The notes under the pieces are model-generated. The model ran no database searches. It worked only from the letters and a program-made list of their open reading frames with translations, and was not told the origin of the DNA. From Pseudomonas viridiflava (lineage in GTDB: Bacteria > Pseudomonadota > Gammaproteobacteria > Pseudomonadales > Pseudomonadaceae), in assembly GCF_003702045.1 (NCBI RefSeq), contig NZ_RBTP01000054.1, positions 1-64,000 on the forward strand: 64,000 nucleotides of DNA. The letters run 5' to 3'. Within the stretch, counting starts at the first letter, position 1. Every line of letters begins with the position of its first letter. Positions 25,645-34,998 of the stretch are shown here, in pieces. The position numbers were made by a program, and so were the translations under genes.

Positions 25645-28089
25645 TCAGAACAAGTCGATCGGGGCCGACTCATCCGCTGGCAGCGGGCTGCCGGGGGCAC
25701 TGCCGCCGCCCAGCTCGTTGACGCTTGGCGGCGTGTCCTCGCTTTTGAACAGTTCGAAAAATGCGTTCGGCGTGCTCGGTGTTGCTGCTCGGCCGCTCAC
25801 CGGGTCCACCCGCAGGCTGAGGATGCCATCCGGTTCGGCCTGCTGATGCGGCGGTTTGTCTTTCAAGGCCGCGCTCATGTAGTCCATCCAGATCGGCAGA
25901 GAAACCGTGCCGCCGAATTCATGGCGCCCCAGGCTTTCCGGCTGGTCGAAACCGCTCCAGACCGTGGTCACGTAATCGGCGTTGTAGCCCGAAAACCACG
26001 CATCCTTGGATTCGTTGGTCGTACCCGTCTTGCCCGCGATGTCAGGCCTGTTCATCGACAGCGCACGGCGTCCGGTGCCGCGCTTGATCACGTCCTGCAA
26101 CATGCTGTTAAGGATGAAGGTCGTGCGGCTGTCGACGATGCGTTCTGCCACGGCCGGGGTCTGAGGATTGGCAGGTGCGGTTGACGATCCAGTCGTCAGC
26201 CCCGGGCTGTCGTGTACCGCAAAGGTCGAGGTGTCCGGAGCGGTCTTGACGTCGTGGGCCGGTACGCTCGGTGGGTTGGCGGCGAACAGCGTCTGGCCGT
26301 CACGGTTTTCGATGGTCTGGATCAGGTAAGGACTGACCTTGTAGCCGCCGTTGGCGAACGCACTCCAGCCTGTGGCGATTTCCATCGGTGTCAGTGTTGC
26401 CGTGCCCAGGGCCAGCGACAGGTTGCGCGGCAGGTCCTGCTTGGCGAAGCCGAAGCGGGTGATGTAGTCAATGGTGCTGTCTACGCCCAAAGCTTGCAGC
26501 AGACGGATCGAAACCAGGTTGCGCGACTTGTAGAGCGCTTCACGCAGACGGATGGGGCCGAGGAACGTGTTGGTGTCGTTTTTTGGACGCCAGACCTTAT
26601 CCAGGTATTCATCGACGAACACGATAGGCGCATCGTTCACCAGGCTTGAAGCGGTGTAGCCATTGTCCAGTGCAGCACTGTAGATGAAAGGCTTGAAGCT
26701 GGAGCCCGGCTGACGCTTGGCCTGCATGGCGCGGTTGTAGTTGCTCTGCTCGAACGCGAAACCGCCCACCAGTGCACGAATGGCACCGTTCTGCGGATCC
26801 AGCGACACGAGTGCGCTCTGCGCGACGGGAATTTGACTGAATTTGAGAGCGCCGTCGTCCTGACGCAGCAGGCGAACCAGATCACCGACCTTCGCGACGT
26901 CGCCAGGCTGCTTGGGATTGGCGCCCAGGCTGTTGGTGTTCAGGTAAGGGCGGGCCCATTTCATGGTGCTCCATTCGACCGTTTCTTCCTGTTCGCCGTT
27001 GCGAGTCAGAACCTTCAGGCCGGTCTTGTCGACCTGCGTCACGATGCCGGGCTCAAGGCCGTTGATCGTGCGTTGTTTGGTCAGCTCCTGAATCCAGTTG
27101 GCGCGGGTCATGCCAGGGAATCGGCTTTCCGGACCGCGATAGCCGTGACGCTGGTCATAGTCGATCAGGCCACGCTGGACCGCCTTGTTGGCGTCTTCCT
27201 GCAGGCCGCTCGGAACGGTCGTGGTAACCCGGAAACCCTCGGTGTAGGCCTCGCTGCCATAGCGCCCGACCATTTCGGCGCGGGCCATTTCAGCGATGTA
27301 AGGCGCGTTAACTTCAGGCGTAGGCACGTGGTAGCTGGCGTTCAATGGCTCGCTCAGAGCGGCCTGGTAGGCAGTCTGATCGATCTTGCCCAGACGGTAC
27401 ATGCGGCCCAGGATCCAGTCGCGGCGTTCCTTGGCACGGGTCGGGTTGGCGAGTGGGTTGAAACGTGACGGTGCCTTCGGCAAACCGGCAATCATGGCCA
27501 TTTGCGCAAGGCTTACATCGCGAATCGATTTGCCGTAGTAGACTTGCGCCGCCGCCTCGATGCCATAGGCCCGGTTGCCCAGATAAATCTTGTTGACGTA
27601 CAGCTCGAGGATCTCGTCCTTGGTCAGTTGGCGCTCGATTTGCAAGGCAAGCAGAATCTCGGTGGTTTTACGTGAAAAACTTCTTTCGCTGGTCAGGAAA
27701 AAGTTCTTCGCCACCTGCATCGTGATGGTACTACCGCCCGATTGAATGTGGCCGCTCTTCACCAGTTGTGTGGCGGCACGCATCAGGCTGCTTGGGTCGA
27801 CACCGTAGTGATTGGCGAAATTGTCATCTTCGGCCGATAGCAGGGCGTTGATGAAATTGGGCGGTATCTCGGCAAAGCGAATGGGCGTTCGGCGCATCTC
27901 GCCGAATTCGGCGATCAGCTTGCCGTCGCTGCTGTACACGCGCAGGGGAATTTGCAGTTGGATGCTTCGCAGCGCCTCAACGGATGGCAGATTGGGGCTC
28001 AGATAAAGGAACGCGCCGCTCAGGCCGAGCAGCAGCGAGCAGAATACCGCGACGAGAGACCACCAGAAAAACTTCAGCAGGCGTATCAA
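25645..28089 (-). CDS. ponA: Penicillin-binding protein 1A
   Basis: 814-residue bifunctional class A PBP. An N-terminal membrane anchor (WWSLVAVFCSLLLGLSGAF) precedes a GT51 glycosyltransferase with catalytic Glu in LSAEDDNFANHYGVD. An OB-like ODP segment and a transpeptidase domain follow, with SSFK (QPGSSFKPFIY), SRN (YKSRNLVSIRLL) and KTGTT (AGKTGTTNESKDAWFSGY). The tail is acidic and proline-rich. It is divergent from pilM, the usual ponA/pilM arrangement in Pseudomonas. Confidence 0.97.
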   Translation of the reverse strand: MIRLLKFFWWSLVAVFCSLLLGLSGAFLYLSPNLPSVEALRSIQLQIPLRVYSSDGKLIAEFGEMRRTPIRFAEIPPNFINALLSAEDDNFANHYGVDPSSLMRAATQLVKSGHIQSGGSTITMQVAKNFFLTSERSFSRKTTEILLALQIERQLTKDEILELYVNKIYLGNRAYGIEAAAQVYYGKSIRDVSLAQMAMIAGLPKAPSRFNPLANPTRAKERRDWILGRMYRLGKIDQTAYQAALSEPLNASYHVPTPEVNAPYIAEMARAEMVGRYGSEAYTEGFRVTTTVPSGLQEDANKAVQRGLIDYDQRHGYRGPESRFPGMTRANWIQELTKQRTINGLEPGIVTQVDKTGLKVLTRNGEQEETVEWSTMKWARPYLNTNSLGANPKQPGDVAKVGDLVRLLRQDDGALKFSQIPVAQSALVSLDPQNGAIRALVGGFAFEQSNYNRAMQAKRQPGSSFKPFIYSAALDNGYTASSLVNDAPIVFVDEYLDKVWRPKNDTNTFLGPIRLREALYKSRNLVSIRLLQALGVDSTIDYITRFGFAKQDLPRNLSLALGTATLTPMEIATGWSAFANGGYKVSPYLIQTIENRDGQTLFAANPPSVPAHDVKTAPDTSTFAVHDSPGLTTGSSTAPANPQTPAVAERIVDSRTTFILNSMLQDVIKRGTGRRALSMNRPDIAGKTGTTNESKDAWFSGYNADYVTTVWSGFDQPESLGRHEFGGTVSLPIWMDYMSAALKDKPPHQQAEPDGILSLRVDPVSGRAATPSTPNAFFELFKSEDTPPSVNELGGGSAPGSPLPADESAPIDLF

Positions 28090-28295
28090 GGCTTTTGGAT
28101 TTCCAGAAAAAATAATGGGTTAAGCGCAGGCATTTACAAATGAACACGCCTTGAAGCTTTCTCAAATGAAAAAAACGCTGGGCATTATAAGCATTTTTCG
28201 TCCCCAAGCGTGATTTGCGCTACTGTCAAGGCTGTTGGCAGTGACGCTGACCCGAAATAACTCCGTAAGTGACGGAAACTCATAGGAATCAGGTT

Positions 28296-29360
28296 GTGTT
28301 CGAACTCTTCGGTAAGAAGGCCAATACCCTTCTAGGGATCGATATTAGCTCCACCTCGGTAAAGCTCCTTGAATTGAGTCGCTCCGGAAACCGCTACAAA
28401 GTCGAGTCTTACGCTGTTGAGCCGCTGCCGGCCAATGCCGTCGTCGAAAAGAACATTGCCGAACTCGAAGGGGTTGGCCAGGCGCTCTCACGCGTGATCG
28501 TCAAGGCCAAGACCAGCGTCAGAATAGTGGCGGTCGCGGTCGCAGGGTCTGCCGTCATTACCAAGACCATCGAAATGGATGCCGGTCTTTCAGACGACGA
28601 CATGGAAAATCAGCTCAAGCTTGAGGCTGACCAGTACATTCCTTATCCCCTTGAAGAAGTCGCCATCGATTTCGAGGTGCAGGGCTATTCGGTGCGCAAT
28701 CCTGAGCGCGTCGAAGTGCTGCTCGCCGCGTGCCGCAAGGAAAACGTCGAGGTGCGCGAGGCTGCGCTGGCGCTGGCCGGGCTGACCGCACGGGTCGTCG
28801 ACGTCGAAGCGTATGCGCTGGAGCGCTCCTTCGGGCTCTTGACCGCGCAGTTGGGCAATGGCCACGATGAGCTGACCGTTGCAGTCGTCGACATCGGCGC
28901 AACCATGACCACCCTGAGCGTTCTGCACCACGGCCGGATCATCTATACCCGCGAACAGCTGTTCGGCGGACGGCAACTGACTGACGAGATCCAGCGCCGC
29001 TACGGCCTGTCGATGGAAGAAGCCGGGCTTGCCAAGAAGCAGGGCGGTCTGCCGGACGATTACGTGAGTGAAGTGCTGGAGCCTTTCAAGGAAGCCTTGG
29101 TGCAGCAGGTATCGCGTTCCCTTCAGTTCTTTTTTGCGGCAGGTCAGTACAACGCAGTGGATCACATCATGCTCGCAGGCGGTACGGCCTCCATTTCCGG
29201 TCTGGAGCATCTGATCCAGCGCCGCCTTGGCACGCCTACCCAGGTCGCCAACCCGTTTGCCGACATGGCCTTAAGTTCCAAGGTCAACGCTGGCGCGCTG
29301 GCCAGTGATGCGCCAGCGCTGATGATCGCGTGCGGTCTTGCTTTGAGGAGCTTCGACTGA
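28296..29360 (+). CDS. pilM: Type IV pilus inner-membrane platform protein PilM
   Basis: 354-residue actin-like (FtsA-fold) cytoplasmic protein that binds the N-terminus of PilN. It has LLGIDISSTSVKLLELSRSG and VAVVDIGATMTTLSVLHHG ATP-binding-type motifs and MLAGGTASISGLEHLIQ. The GTG at 28296 (MFELFGKKANT) is the family start; the reading frame is open a little further upstream but without homology. The stop overlaps the pilN start by one base (TGATG). Confidence 0.95.
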   Translation: MFELFGKKANTLLGIDISSTSVKLLELSRSGNRYKVESYAVEPLPANAVVEKNIAELEGVGQALSRVIVKAKTSVRIVAVAVAGSAVITKTIEMDAGLSDDDMENQLKLEADQYIPYPLEEVAIDFEVQGYSVRNPERVEVLLAACRKENVEVREAALALAGLTARVVDVEAYALERSFGLLTAQLGNGHDELTVAVVDIGATMTTLSVLHHGRIIYTREQLFGGRQLTDEIQRRYGLSMEEAGLAKKQGGLPDDYVSEVLEPFKEALVQQVSRSLQFFFAAGQYNAVDHIMLAGGTASISGLEHLIQRRLGTPTQVANPFADMALSSKVNAGALASDAPALMIACGLALRSFD

Positions 29361-29935
29361 TGGCGCGGATCAACCTTTTACCCTGGCGTGAAGAGCTTCG
29401 CGAAGAGCGCAAAAAGCGTTTCCTGACTGCGCTGGTCTGCGTGTTGGTGGTGTCCGTGGGCATCCTGTTTCTGGTCGACCGTTACATCAGCTCGGCCATC
29501 GACAGTCAGTTGGCGCGTAATGCGTTCATGCAGAAAGAAATCGCGCAGCTTGACGTGCGCATCAAGGAAATCAGCGATCTGAAAGCCCGACGCAAGCAGT
29601 TGCTCGAGCGCATGAAGATCATCCAGGACTTGCAGGGCAACCGGCCGATCACCGGGCGCGTGTTCGACCAGCTTGCCCGCACCCTGCCGGACGGCGTCTA
29701 TTTCTCGCAGGTCAAGATGACCGACAAGTTGATCGCGATCACTGGCGCGGCCGAGTCCAATAACAGGGTTTCCGATCTTATGCGTAACCTTGAAGCATCC
29801 GACTGGCTGGAAGCGCCAAGTCTTACCGAGGTCAAGGCGACCACGGCCGGTGCGGTCGATCAGGCGAATGTCTTTCAGTTGACGGTGCGCCAGACTCAGC
29901 CTCAGACCCCGGTTGCCGAAGGAGCCAAGCCATGA
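29360..29935 (+). CDS. pilN: Type IV pilus assembly protein PilN
   Basis: 191-residue bitopic inner-membrane protein. The cytoplasmic start MARINLLPWREELREERKK carries the PilM-binding INLLPWR motif, then one membrane helix (FLTALVCVLVVSVGILFLV), a coiled coil and a ferredoxin-like periplasmic domain. The start at 29360 is set by this motif; a longer frame upstream is ignored. Stop and pilO start overlap by 4 bases. Confidence 0.96.
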   Translation: MARINLLPWREELREERKKRFLTALVCVLVVSVGILFLVDRYISSAIDSQLARNAFMQKEIAQLDVRIKEISDLKARRKQLLERMKIIQDLQGNRPITGRVFDQLARTLPDGVYFSQVKMTDKLIAITGAAESNNRVSDLMRNLEASDWLEAPSLTEVKATTAGAVDQANVFQLTVRQTQPQTPVAEGAKP

Positions 29936-30555
29936 ACATGAGCGAATGGCTGGAGGGGCTTCGCAAAGTCGAGCTCAACGAGCTCGATCTGAACAACCTG
30001 GGTTCATGGCCAGCGGCAGTCAAGGCGATTGCCGGCGTGCTGCTGGCGGTTCTGATTTTTGCGCTGGGCTATTTTCTGTTTATCCAGGATCTGGAAACCC
30101 AGCTGGACGCCGCGCAGGCCAGCGAGGTTTCGCTCAAGGAGCAGTTTTCCAACAAGGCATTCCAGGCTGCGAACCTTGAGCCCTACAAGAAGCAGATGGA
30201 AGAGATGGAAAACACGTTCGGCGCGCTGCTACGGCAACTGCCCAGCGACACCGAAGTGCCAGGCTTGCTGGAAGACATCACACGCACCGGACTGGGAAGC
30301 GGCCTTGAGTTCGAAGAGATCAAGCTGTTGCCCGAGGCGGTCCAGCAGTTCTACATCGAATTGCCGATACAGATCACAGTGGTCGGCGGGTATCACGACC
30401 TGGCGACGTTCGTCAGCGGCGTGGCGGGCCTGCCGCGGATCGTGACGCTGCACGACTTCGACATCAAACTGGCTGATCCCAAGGTCCCCGGCAAGTTGCG
30501 CATGAGCATTCTGGCCAAGACCTACCGCTATAACGATGAAGGACTGAAGAAATGA
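29932..30555 (+). CDS. pilO: Type IV pilus assembly protein PilO
   Basis: 207-residue partner of PilN. It has a membrane helix at about residues 28-45 (AIAGVLLAVLIFALGYFLF), a coiled coil (LETQLDAAQASEVSLKEQF) and a ferredoxin-like domain (YIELPIQITVVGGYHDLATF). PilN/PilO heterodimers align the secretin with the motor. ATGA overlap with both neighbours shows translational coupling. Confidence 0.96.
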   Translation: MNMSEWLEGLRKVELNELDLNNLGSWPAAVKAIAGVLLAVLIFALGYFLFIQDLETQLDAAQASEVSLKEQFSNKAFQAANLEPYKKQMEEMENTFGALLRQLPSDTEVPGLLEDITRTGLGSGLEFEEIKLLPEAVQQFYIELPIQITVVGGYHDLATFVSGVAGLPRIVTLHDFDIKLADPKVPGKLRMSILAKTYRYNDEGLKK

Positions 30556-31079
30556 GGGTGGCGCGAGTGTTGTGCGTCAGTACCGTCCTGGTGGGGCTGG
30601 CCGGTTGCGGTGGCGGTGATGATTTCACCGATCTGAGCGAGTTCGTGACGCAGGCCCAGACGCGCCCTAGCGGCACCATTGAGCCCTTGCCCAAATTCCG
30701 GGCCTATGAAGCGTTCACGTATAACGCTGCCAGCCTGCGCAGCCCGTTTCAGCCTGCCGTCAAGGTGGATCAGCTCAATCGCCAGAAGGGCTCGCGCCTC
30801 GTGGCACCGGACGAAAATCGGGTCAGGCAGTTTCTGGAAGGCTTCAACATCGAATCGTTCGAGATGGTTGGCACCATCGGTAACGAGTCGGGCACCTTCG
30901 CGCTGCTGCGTGGGGCTGGAGGCGTATATCGTGTGAAAGCAGGTGATTATCTGGGCCGTAACAACGGACGGATCGTGTCGGTCAGCGATGGGCAGGTCGA
31001 TGTCATTGAAATAGTTCCTGATGGAGAGGGGGCCTGGCTTGAAAGGCCGCGCAGCATCACCCTCAAAGAACGCTCATGA
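30552..31079 (+). CDS. pilP: Type IV pilus lipoprotein PilP
   Basis: 175-residue lipoprotein. The signal peptide ends in the lipobox LAGC with the lipidated Cys at residue 19, then an unstructured segment and a C-terminal beta-domain (MVGTIGNESGTFALLRGAGGVYRVKAGDYLG) that contacts PilQ. It overlaps pilO and pilQ by 4 bases each. Confidence 0.96.
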   Translation: MRVARVLCVSTVLVGLAGCGGGDDFTDLSEFVTQAQTRPSGTIEPLPKFRAYEAFTYNAASLRSPFQPAVKVDQLNRQKGSRLVAPDENRVRQFLEGFNIESFEMVGTIGNESGTFALLRGAGGVYRVKAGDYLGRNNGRIVSVSDGQVDVIEIVPDGEGAWLERPRSITLKERS

Positions 31080-33232
31080 AGTGGGCAAGGCCAAGCATGT
31101 ACAGCAGCGCACAACGGAAATTGATCATGACCCGGATTTTCTCGATTATCGGCGTATCGTTATGCATCGCGATGATGTCGCCGGTTCTCCAGGCGGCCAA
31201 CCTGAAGACGCTCGACGTCGCGGCCCTGCCGGGTGACCGGATCGAGCTCAAACTTTCGTTCGACGCTCCGGTGCCCGCGCCGCGCGGCTACACCACCGAG
31301 CAGCCTGCGCGTATTGCGCTGGACTTGCCGGGCGTGACCAGCCAGCTCGCGACCAAAAGCCGCGACCTGGGAGCAGGCAACGCCCGCAGTGTGGTTGTGG
31401 TTCAGGCGCAGGATCGGACCCGGGTCATCATTAACCTGACGACACTCTCGCCCTACAGCTCAAGAGTCGACGGCAATAACCTGTTCGTGGTCATCGGCCA
31501 GGGAGCTGCCGCCGCGCAGGCCTCCCAGCCAAGCACGGCCAGGGGCGCCGCCCGGGTGGCTGTGCCGCCGCCTGTGCCTGCATCTGCCAGACCTTATGTA
31601 CCTGCCGGCGCGAGAGGCATTCGCAATGTCGACTTCCAGCGCGGTGAGCTGGGCGAAGGCAACGTGGTCATCGACCTGAGCAATGCCGGTATCGCGGCAG
31701 ACATTCAGGAGCAGGGCGGCAAGATCCGTGTCGACTTCGCCAAGACCCAGCTGCCCGAGCCGCTGCGTGTACGGCTCGACGTGAAAGACTTTGCCACCCC
31801 TGTGCAGTTCGTCAGCGCTACTGTGTCCGGCGACAAGGCCAGCATTTCCATCGAGCCGTCCGGTGCGTTCGACTACTCGGCGTTTCAGACCGAAAACAAG
31901 CTGACCATCAGCGTGCGCCCATTGACCAACGAGGACGTTGACCGTCGTGCCGCCGACAAGCCGGTCTACACCGGCGAGAAGCTTTCGCTCAATTTCCAGG
32001 ACATCGACGTGCGTTCGGTGCTGCAACTGATCGCCGACTTCACCAACCTCAATCTGGTTGCCAGCGACACCGTTCAGGGCGGCATTACGCTGCGCCTGCA
32101 GAACGTGCCGTGGGATCAGGCGCTGGATCTGGTGCTCAAGACCAAAGGCCTGGACAAACGCAAGGTCGGTAGCGTGTTGCTGGTCGCGCCAGCTGACGAA
32201 ATCGCTGCCCGTGAGCGTCAGGAGCTGGAGTCGCTCAAGCAGATCGCAGAGCTGGCCCCGTTGCGGCGCGAGCTGCTGCAGGTCAACTATGCCAAGGCTG
32301 CCGATATCGCCAAGCTGTTCCAGTCGGTGACCAGTGCCGAATCCAAGACGGACGAGCGCGGCTCCATCACCGTGGATGAGCGCACCAACAACATCATTGC
32401 CTACCAGACGCAGGACCGGCTCGACGAGCTGCGCCGCATCGTCTCGCAGCTGGATATTCCGGTGCGTCAGGTGATGATCGAGGCGCGAATCGTCGAAGCC
32501 AACGTGGATTACGACAAGGAAATCGGCGTGCGCTGGGGCGGTTCCAGCAACCTCAGCGGCAACAGCAAGTGGACGCCTTATGGGCTTGACAACAAAGGCG
32601 ACGAGGCTGGCAATATCGGTTCCGCTACCGGCCCCAATGTTCCCTTCGTCGATCTGGGCGCTGCAAACGCTACCTCCGGTATCGGTCTGGGCTTCGTGAC
32701 CAATAACACGCTGCTGGACCTTGAGCTGAGCGCGATGGAGAAAACCGGCAACGGTGAAATCGTCTCCCAGCCCAAAGTGGTCACCTCCGACAAGGAAACG
32801 GCGAAGATCCTCAAGGGCACGGAAATTCCTTATCAGGAATCCAGTTCCAGCGGTGCCACGACTGTGAGCTTTAAGGAGGCATCGCTGTCGCTGGAAGTCA
32901 CCCCGCAGATCACCCCGGACAACCGCATCATCATGGAGGTCAAGGTCACCAAGGATGAACCTGACTACATCAACGCTGTGCTGGGTGTACCGCCGATCAA
33001 GAAAAACGAGGTCAACGCCAAGGTGCTGATTTCCGACGGCGAAACCATCGTGATCGGTGGTGTGTTCTCCAATACGCAAAGTAAAGTTGTAGAGAAAGTG
33101 CCATTTCTCGGTGATGTGCCGTATCTTGGCCGCCTTTTCAGGCGCGACGTGGTATCGGAGGCAAAATCCGAGCTGTTGGTATTTCTGACACCGCGTATCA
33201 TGAACAACCAGGCGATTGCTGTGAGTCGTTGA
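31076..33232 (+). CDS. pilQ: Type IV pilus secretin PilQ
   Basis: Outer-membrane secretin pore for the pilus, up to 718 residues. Two AMIN domains for peptidoglycan binding come first, then STN/N1 domains (SLNFQDIDVRSVLQLIADFTN) and the secretin barrel (VSQPKVVTSDKETAKILKGTEIPYQ, VPFLGDVPYLGRLF). ATG 31076 overlaps pilP (ATGA) and gives a long signal-peptide n-region. ATG 31127 (MTRIFSIIGVSLC) gives a textbook signal peptide and 701 residues, and may be the real start. Confidence 0.96.
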   Translation: MKWARPSMYSSAQRKLIMTRIFSIIGVSLCIAMMSPVLQAANLKTLDVAALPGDRIELKLSFDAPVPAPRGYTTEQPARIALDLPGVTSQLATKSRDLGAGNARSVVVVQAQDRTRVIINLTTLSPYSSRVDGNNLFVVIGQGAAAAQASQPSTARGAARVAVPPPVPASARPYVPAGARGIRNVDFQRGELGEGNVVIDLSNAGIAADIQEQGGKIRVDFAKTQLPEPLRVRLDVKDFATPVQFVSATVSGDKASISIEPSGAFDYSAFQTENKLTISVRPLTNEDVDRRAADKPVYTGEKLSLNFQDIDVRSVLQLIADFTNLNLVASDTVQGGITLRLQNVPWDQALDLVLKTKGLDKRKVGSVLLVAPADEIAARERQELESLKQIAELAPLRRELLQVNYAKAADIAKLFQSVTSAESKTDERGSITVDERTNNIIAYQTQDRLDELRRIVSQLDIPVRQVMIEARIVEANVDYDKEIGVRWGGSSNLSGNSKWTPYGLDNKGDEAGNIGSATGPNVPFVDLGAANATSGIGLGFVTNNTLLDLELSAMEKTGNGEIVSQPKVVTSDKETAKILKGTEIPYQESSSSGATTVSFKEASLSLEVTPQITPDNRIIMEVKVTKDEPDYINAVLGVPPIKKNEVNAKVLISDGETIVIGGVFSNTQSKVVEKVPFLGDVPYLGRLFRRDVVSEAKSELLVFLTPRIMNNQAIAVSR

Positions 33233-33236
33233 TTCT

Positions 33237-33755
33237 GTGCGAAATTTAATACTTGTGGGGCCGATGGGTGCTGGCAAGAGCACCATCGGCCGTTTGCTTG
33301 CCAAAGAGTTGCGACTGCCGTTCAAGGATTCCGACAAGGAAATCGAGCTACGCACCGGTGCCAATATTCCCTGGATTTTCGACAAGGAAGGCGAGCCGGG
33401 CTTTCGCGACCGTGAGCAGGCCATGATTGCAGAGCTGTGCGAAGCCGATGGCGTTGTTCTGGCGACGGGCGGCGGTGCGGTCATGCGCAGCGAGAATCGT
33501 CAGGCGCTGCACGCCGGAGGGCGTGTGGTGTACTTGCATGCATCGGTTGAACAGCAGGTCGGCCGCACAGCGCGTGATCGCAATCGACCCCTGTTGCGCA
33601 CCGCAGATCCGGCTCGCGTGCTGAGCGAACTGCTGGCCATTCGCGACCCGTTGTATCGGGAGATCGCCGACCTGGTGGTCGAAACCGACGAGCGGCCGCC
33701 CAGGATGCTGGTTCTGGACATACTGGCACGCCTTGCCGAGCTTCCTCCCCGTTAA
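33237..33755 (+). CDS. aroK: Shikimate kinase
   Basis: 172-residue P-loop kinase of the shikimate pathway. Walker A is GPMGAGKST (residues 8-16), the shikimate site DSDKEIELRTGANIPWIF, and Walker-B-like VLATGGGAVMR. The GTG start lies 4 bases after pilQ, so aroK is tied to the pilus operon. Followed by aroB, the usual aroKB pair. Confidence 0.97.
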   Translation: MRNLILVGPMGAGKSTIGRLLAKELRLPFKDSDKEIELRTGANIPWIFDKEGEPGFRDREQAMIAELCEADGVVLATGGGAVMRSENRQALHAGGRVVYLHASVEQQVGRTARDRNRPLLRTADPARVLSELLAIRDPLYREIADLVVETDERPPRMLVLDILARLAELPPR

Positions 33756-33884
33756 AGCGCAGGCAAAAATGCGCTATCCTCGGCGACCATTAAAACAGCG
33801 ACGGTACAGGGCACGCACGGCACAATGGCTGTCCTGACGCACCCAGGTGTGCAACCGCCCAATCGGCAATCAACGTGGGGACAC

Positions 33885-34988
33885 ATGCAGACACTCAAGG
33901 TCGAGCTTGGTGAGCGTAGCTATCCTATCCATATCGGCGAAGGCCTTCTGGATCAGCCTGAACTCCTGACCCCGCACATCGTCGGGCGCCAGGTCGCCAT
34001 CGTGTCCAACACGACGGTTGCGCCGCTGTATCTGGAACGACTGACCCGCACGCTCGCTGGTTACAACGTTCTGCCGATCGTGCTTCCCGACGGCGAAGCG
34101 TTCAAGAACTGGGAAACCCTGCAAACCATTTTCGATGGCTTGCTGACGGCTCGTCATGACCGTCGCACCACCGTCATTGCACTGGGTGGTGGCGTGATCG
34201 GCGACATGGCCGGGTTTGCCGCCGCCTGCTATCAGCGTGGCGTGAATTTCATCCAGATCCCGACGACGCTGTTGTCGCAGGTGGATTCGTCGGTGGGCGG
34301 CAAGACCGGCATCAACCATCCGCTGGGCAAGAACATGGTTGGTGCGTTCTACCAGCCGGGCGTCGTGCTGATCGACACCACCTCGCTCAACACCCTGCCT
34401 GCGCGTGAACTGTCGGCGGGGCTTGCAGAAGTCATCAAATATGGTCTGATCTGCGACGAGCCGTTTCTGACCTGGCTCGAAGAGCATGTCGACGCGCTGC
34501 GCGGGCTGGATCAGGTGGCGCTGACCACGGCCATCGAACGCTCCTGCGCCGCCAAGGCGCTGGTGGTCGGTGCCGATGAGCGCGAGTCGGGTGTGCGGGC
34601 CACATTGAACCTGGGTCACACATTTGGTCACGCCATCGAGACGCATATGGGCTATGGTGTCTGGCTGCATGGCGAGGCGGTTGCCGCCGGTACGGTCATG
34701 GCGCTGGAAATGTCTTCGCGTCTGGGCTGGATCAGCACACAGGAGCGCGACCGTGGCATTCGTCTGTTTCAGCGTGCCGGGCTGCCTGTGGTGCCGCCGC
34801 AAGACATGACCGAGGCGCATTTCCTCGAACACATGGCAATTGACAAGAAAGTCATCGACGGGCGCCTGCGTCTGGTGCTGCTGCGTCAGATGGGTGAAGC
34901 GGTTATCACGGACGATTATCCAAAAGAAGTACTACAGGCCACTCTGGTTGCGGATTACCGCGCCCTGGTGGATCAGCTTAGAGGTTAA
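33885..34988 (+). CDS. aroB: 3-dehydroquinate synthase
   Basis: 367-residue NAD- and metal-dependent enzyme for step 2 of the shikimate pathway. It has the nucleotide-binding ALGGGVIGDMAGFAA, VDSSVGGKTGINHPLGKN, and metal ligands in LNLGHTFGHAIE and YGVWLHGEAVAAG. ATG 33885 is chosen (MQTLKVELGERSYPIHIG). The 130-base gap from aroK is longer than elsewhere in the block. Confidence 0.97.
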   Translation: MQTLKVELGERSYPIHIGEGLLDQPELLTPHIVGRQVAIVSNTTVAPLYLERLTRTLAGYNVLPIVLPDGEAFKNWETLQTIFDGLLTARHDRRTTVIALGGGVIGDMAGFAAACYQRGVNFIQIPTTLLSQVDSSVGGKTGINHPLGKNMVGAFYQPGVVLIDTTSLNTLPARELSAGLAEVIKYGLICDEPFLTWLEEHVDALRGLDQVALTTAIERSCAAKALVVGADERESGVRATLNLGHTFGHAIETHMGYGVWLHGEAVAAGTVMALEMSSRLGWISTQERDRGIRLFQRAGLPVVPPQDMTEAHFLEHMAIDKKVIDGRLRLVLLRQMGEAVITDDYPKEVLQATLVADYRALVDQLRG

Positions 34989-34998
34989 CGGAATACCC

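Noticed and set aside
31460..33484. 674-codon open frame on the minus strand
   Set aside because: Antisense to pilQ and the start of aroK, with no family features and low-complexity composition.
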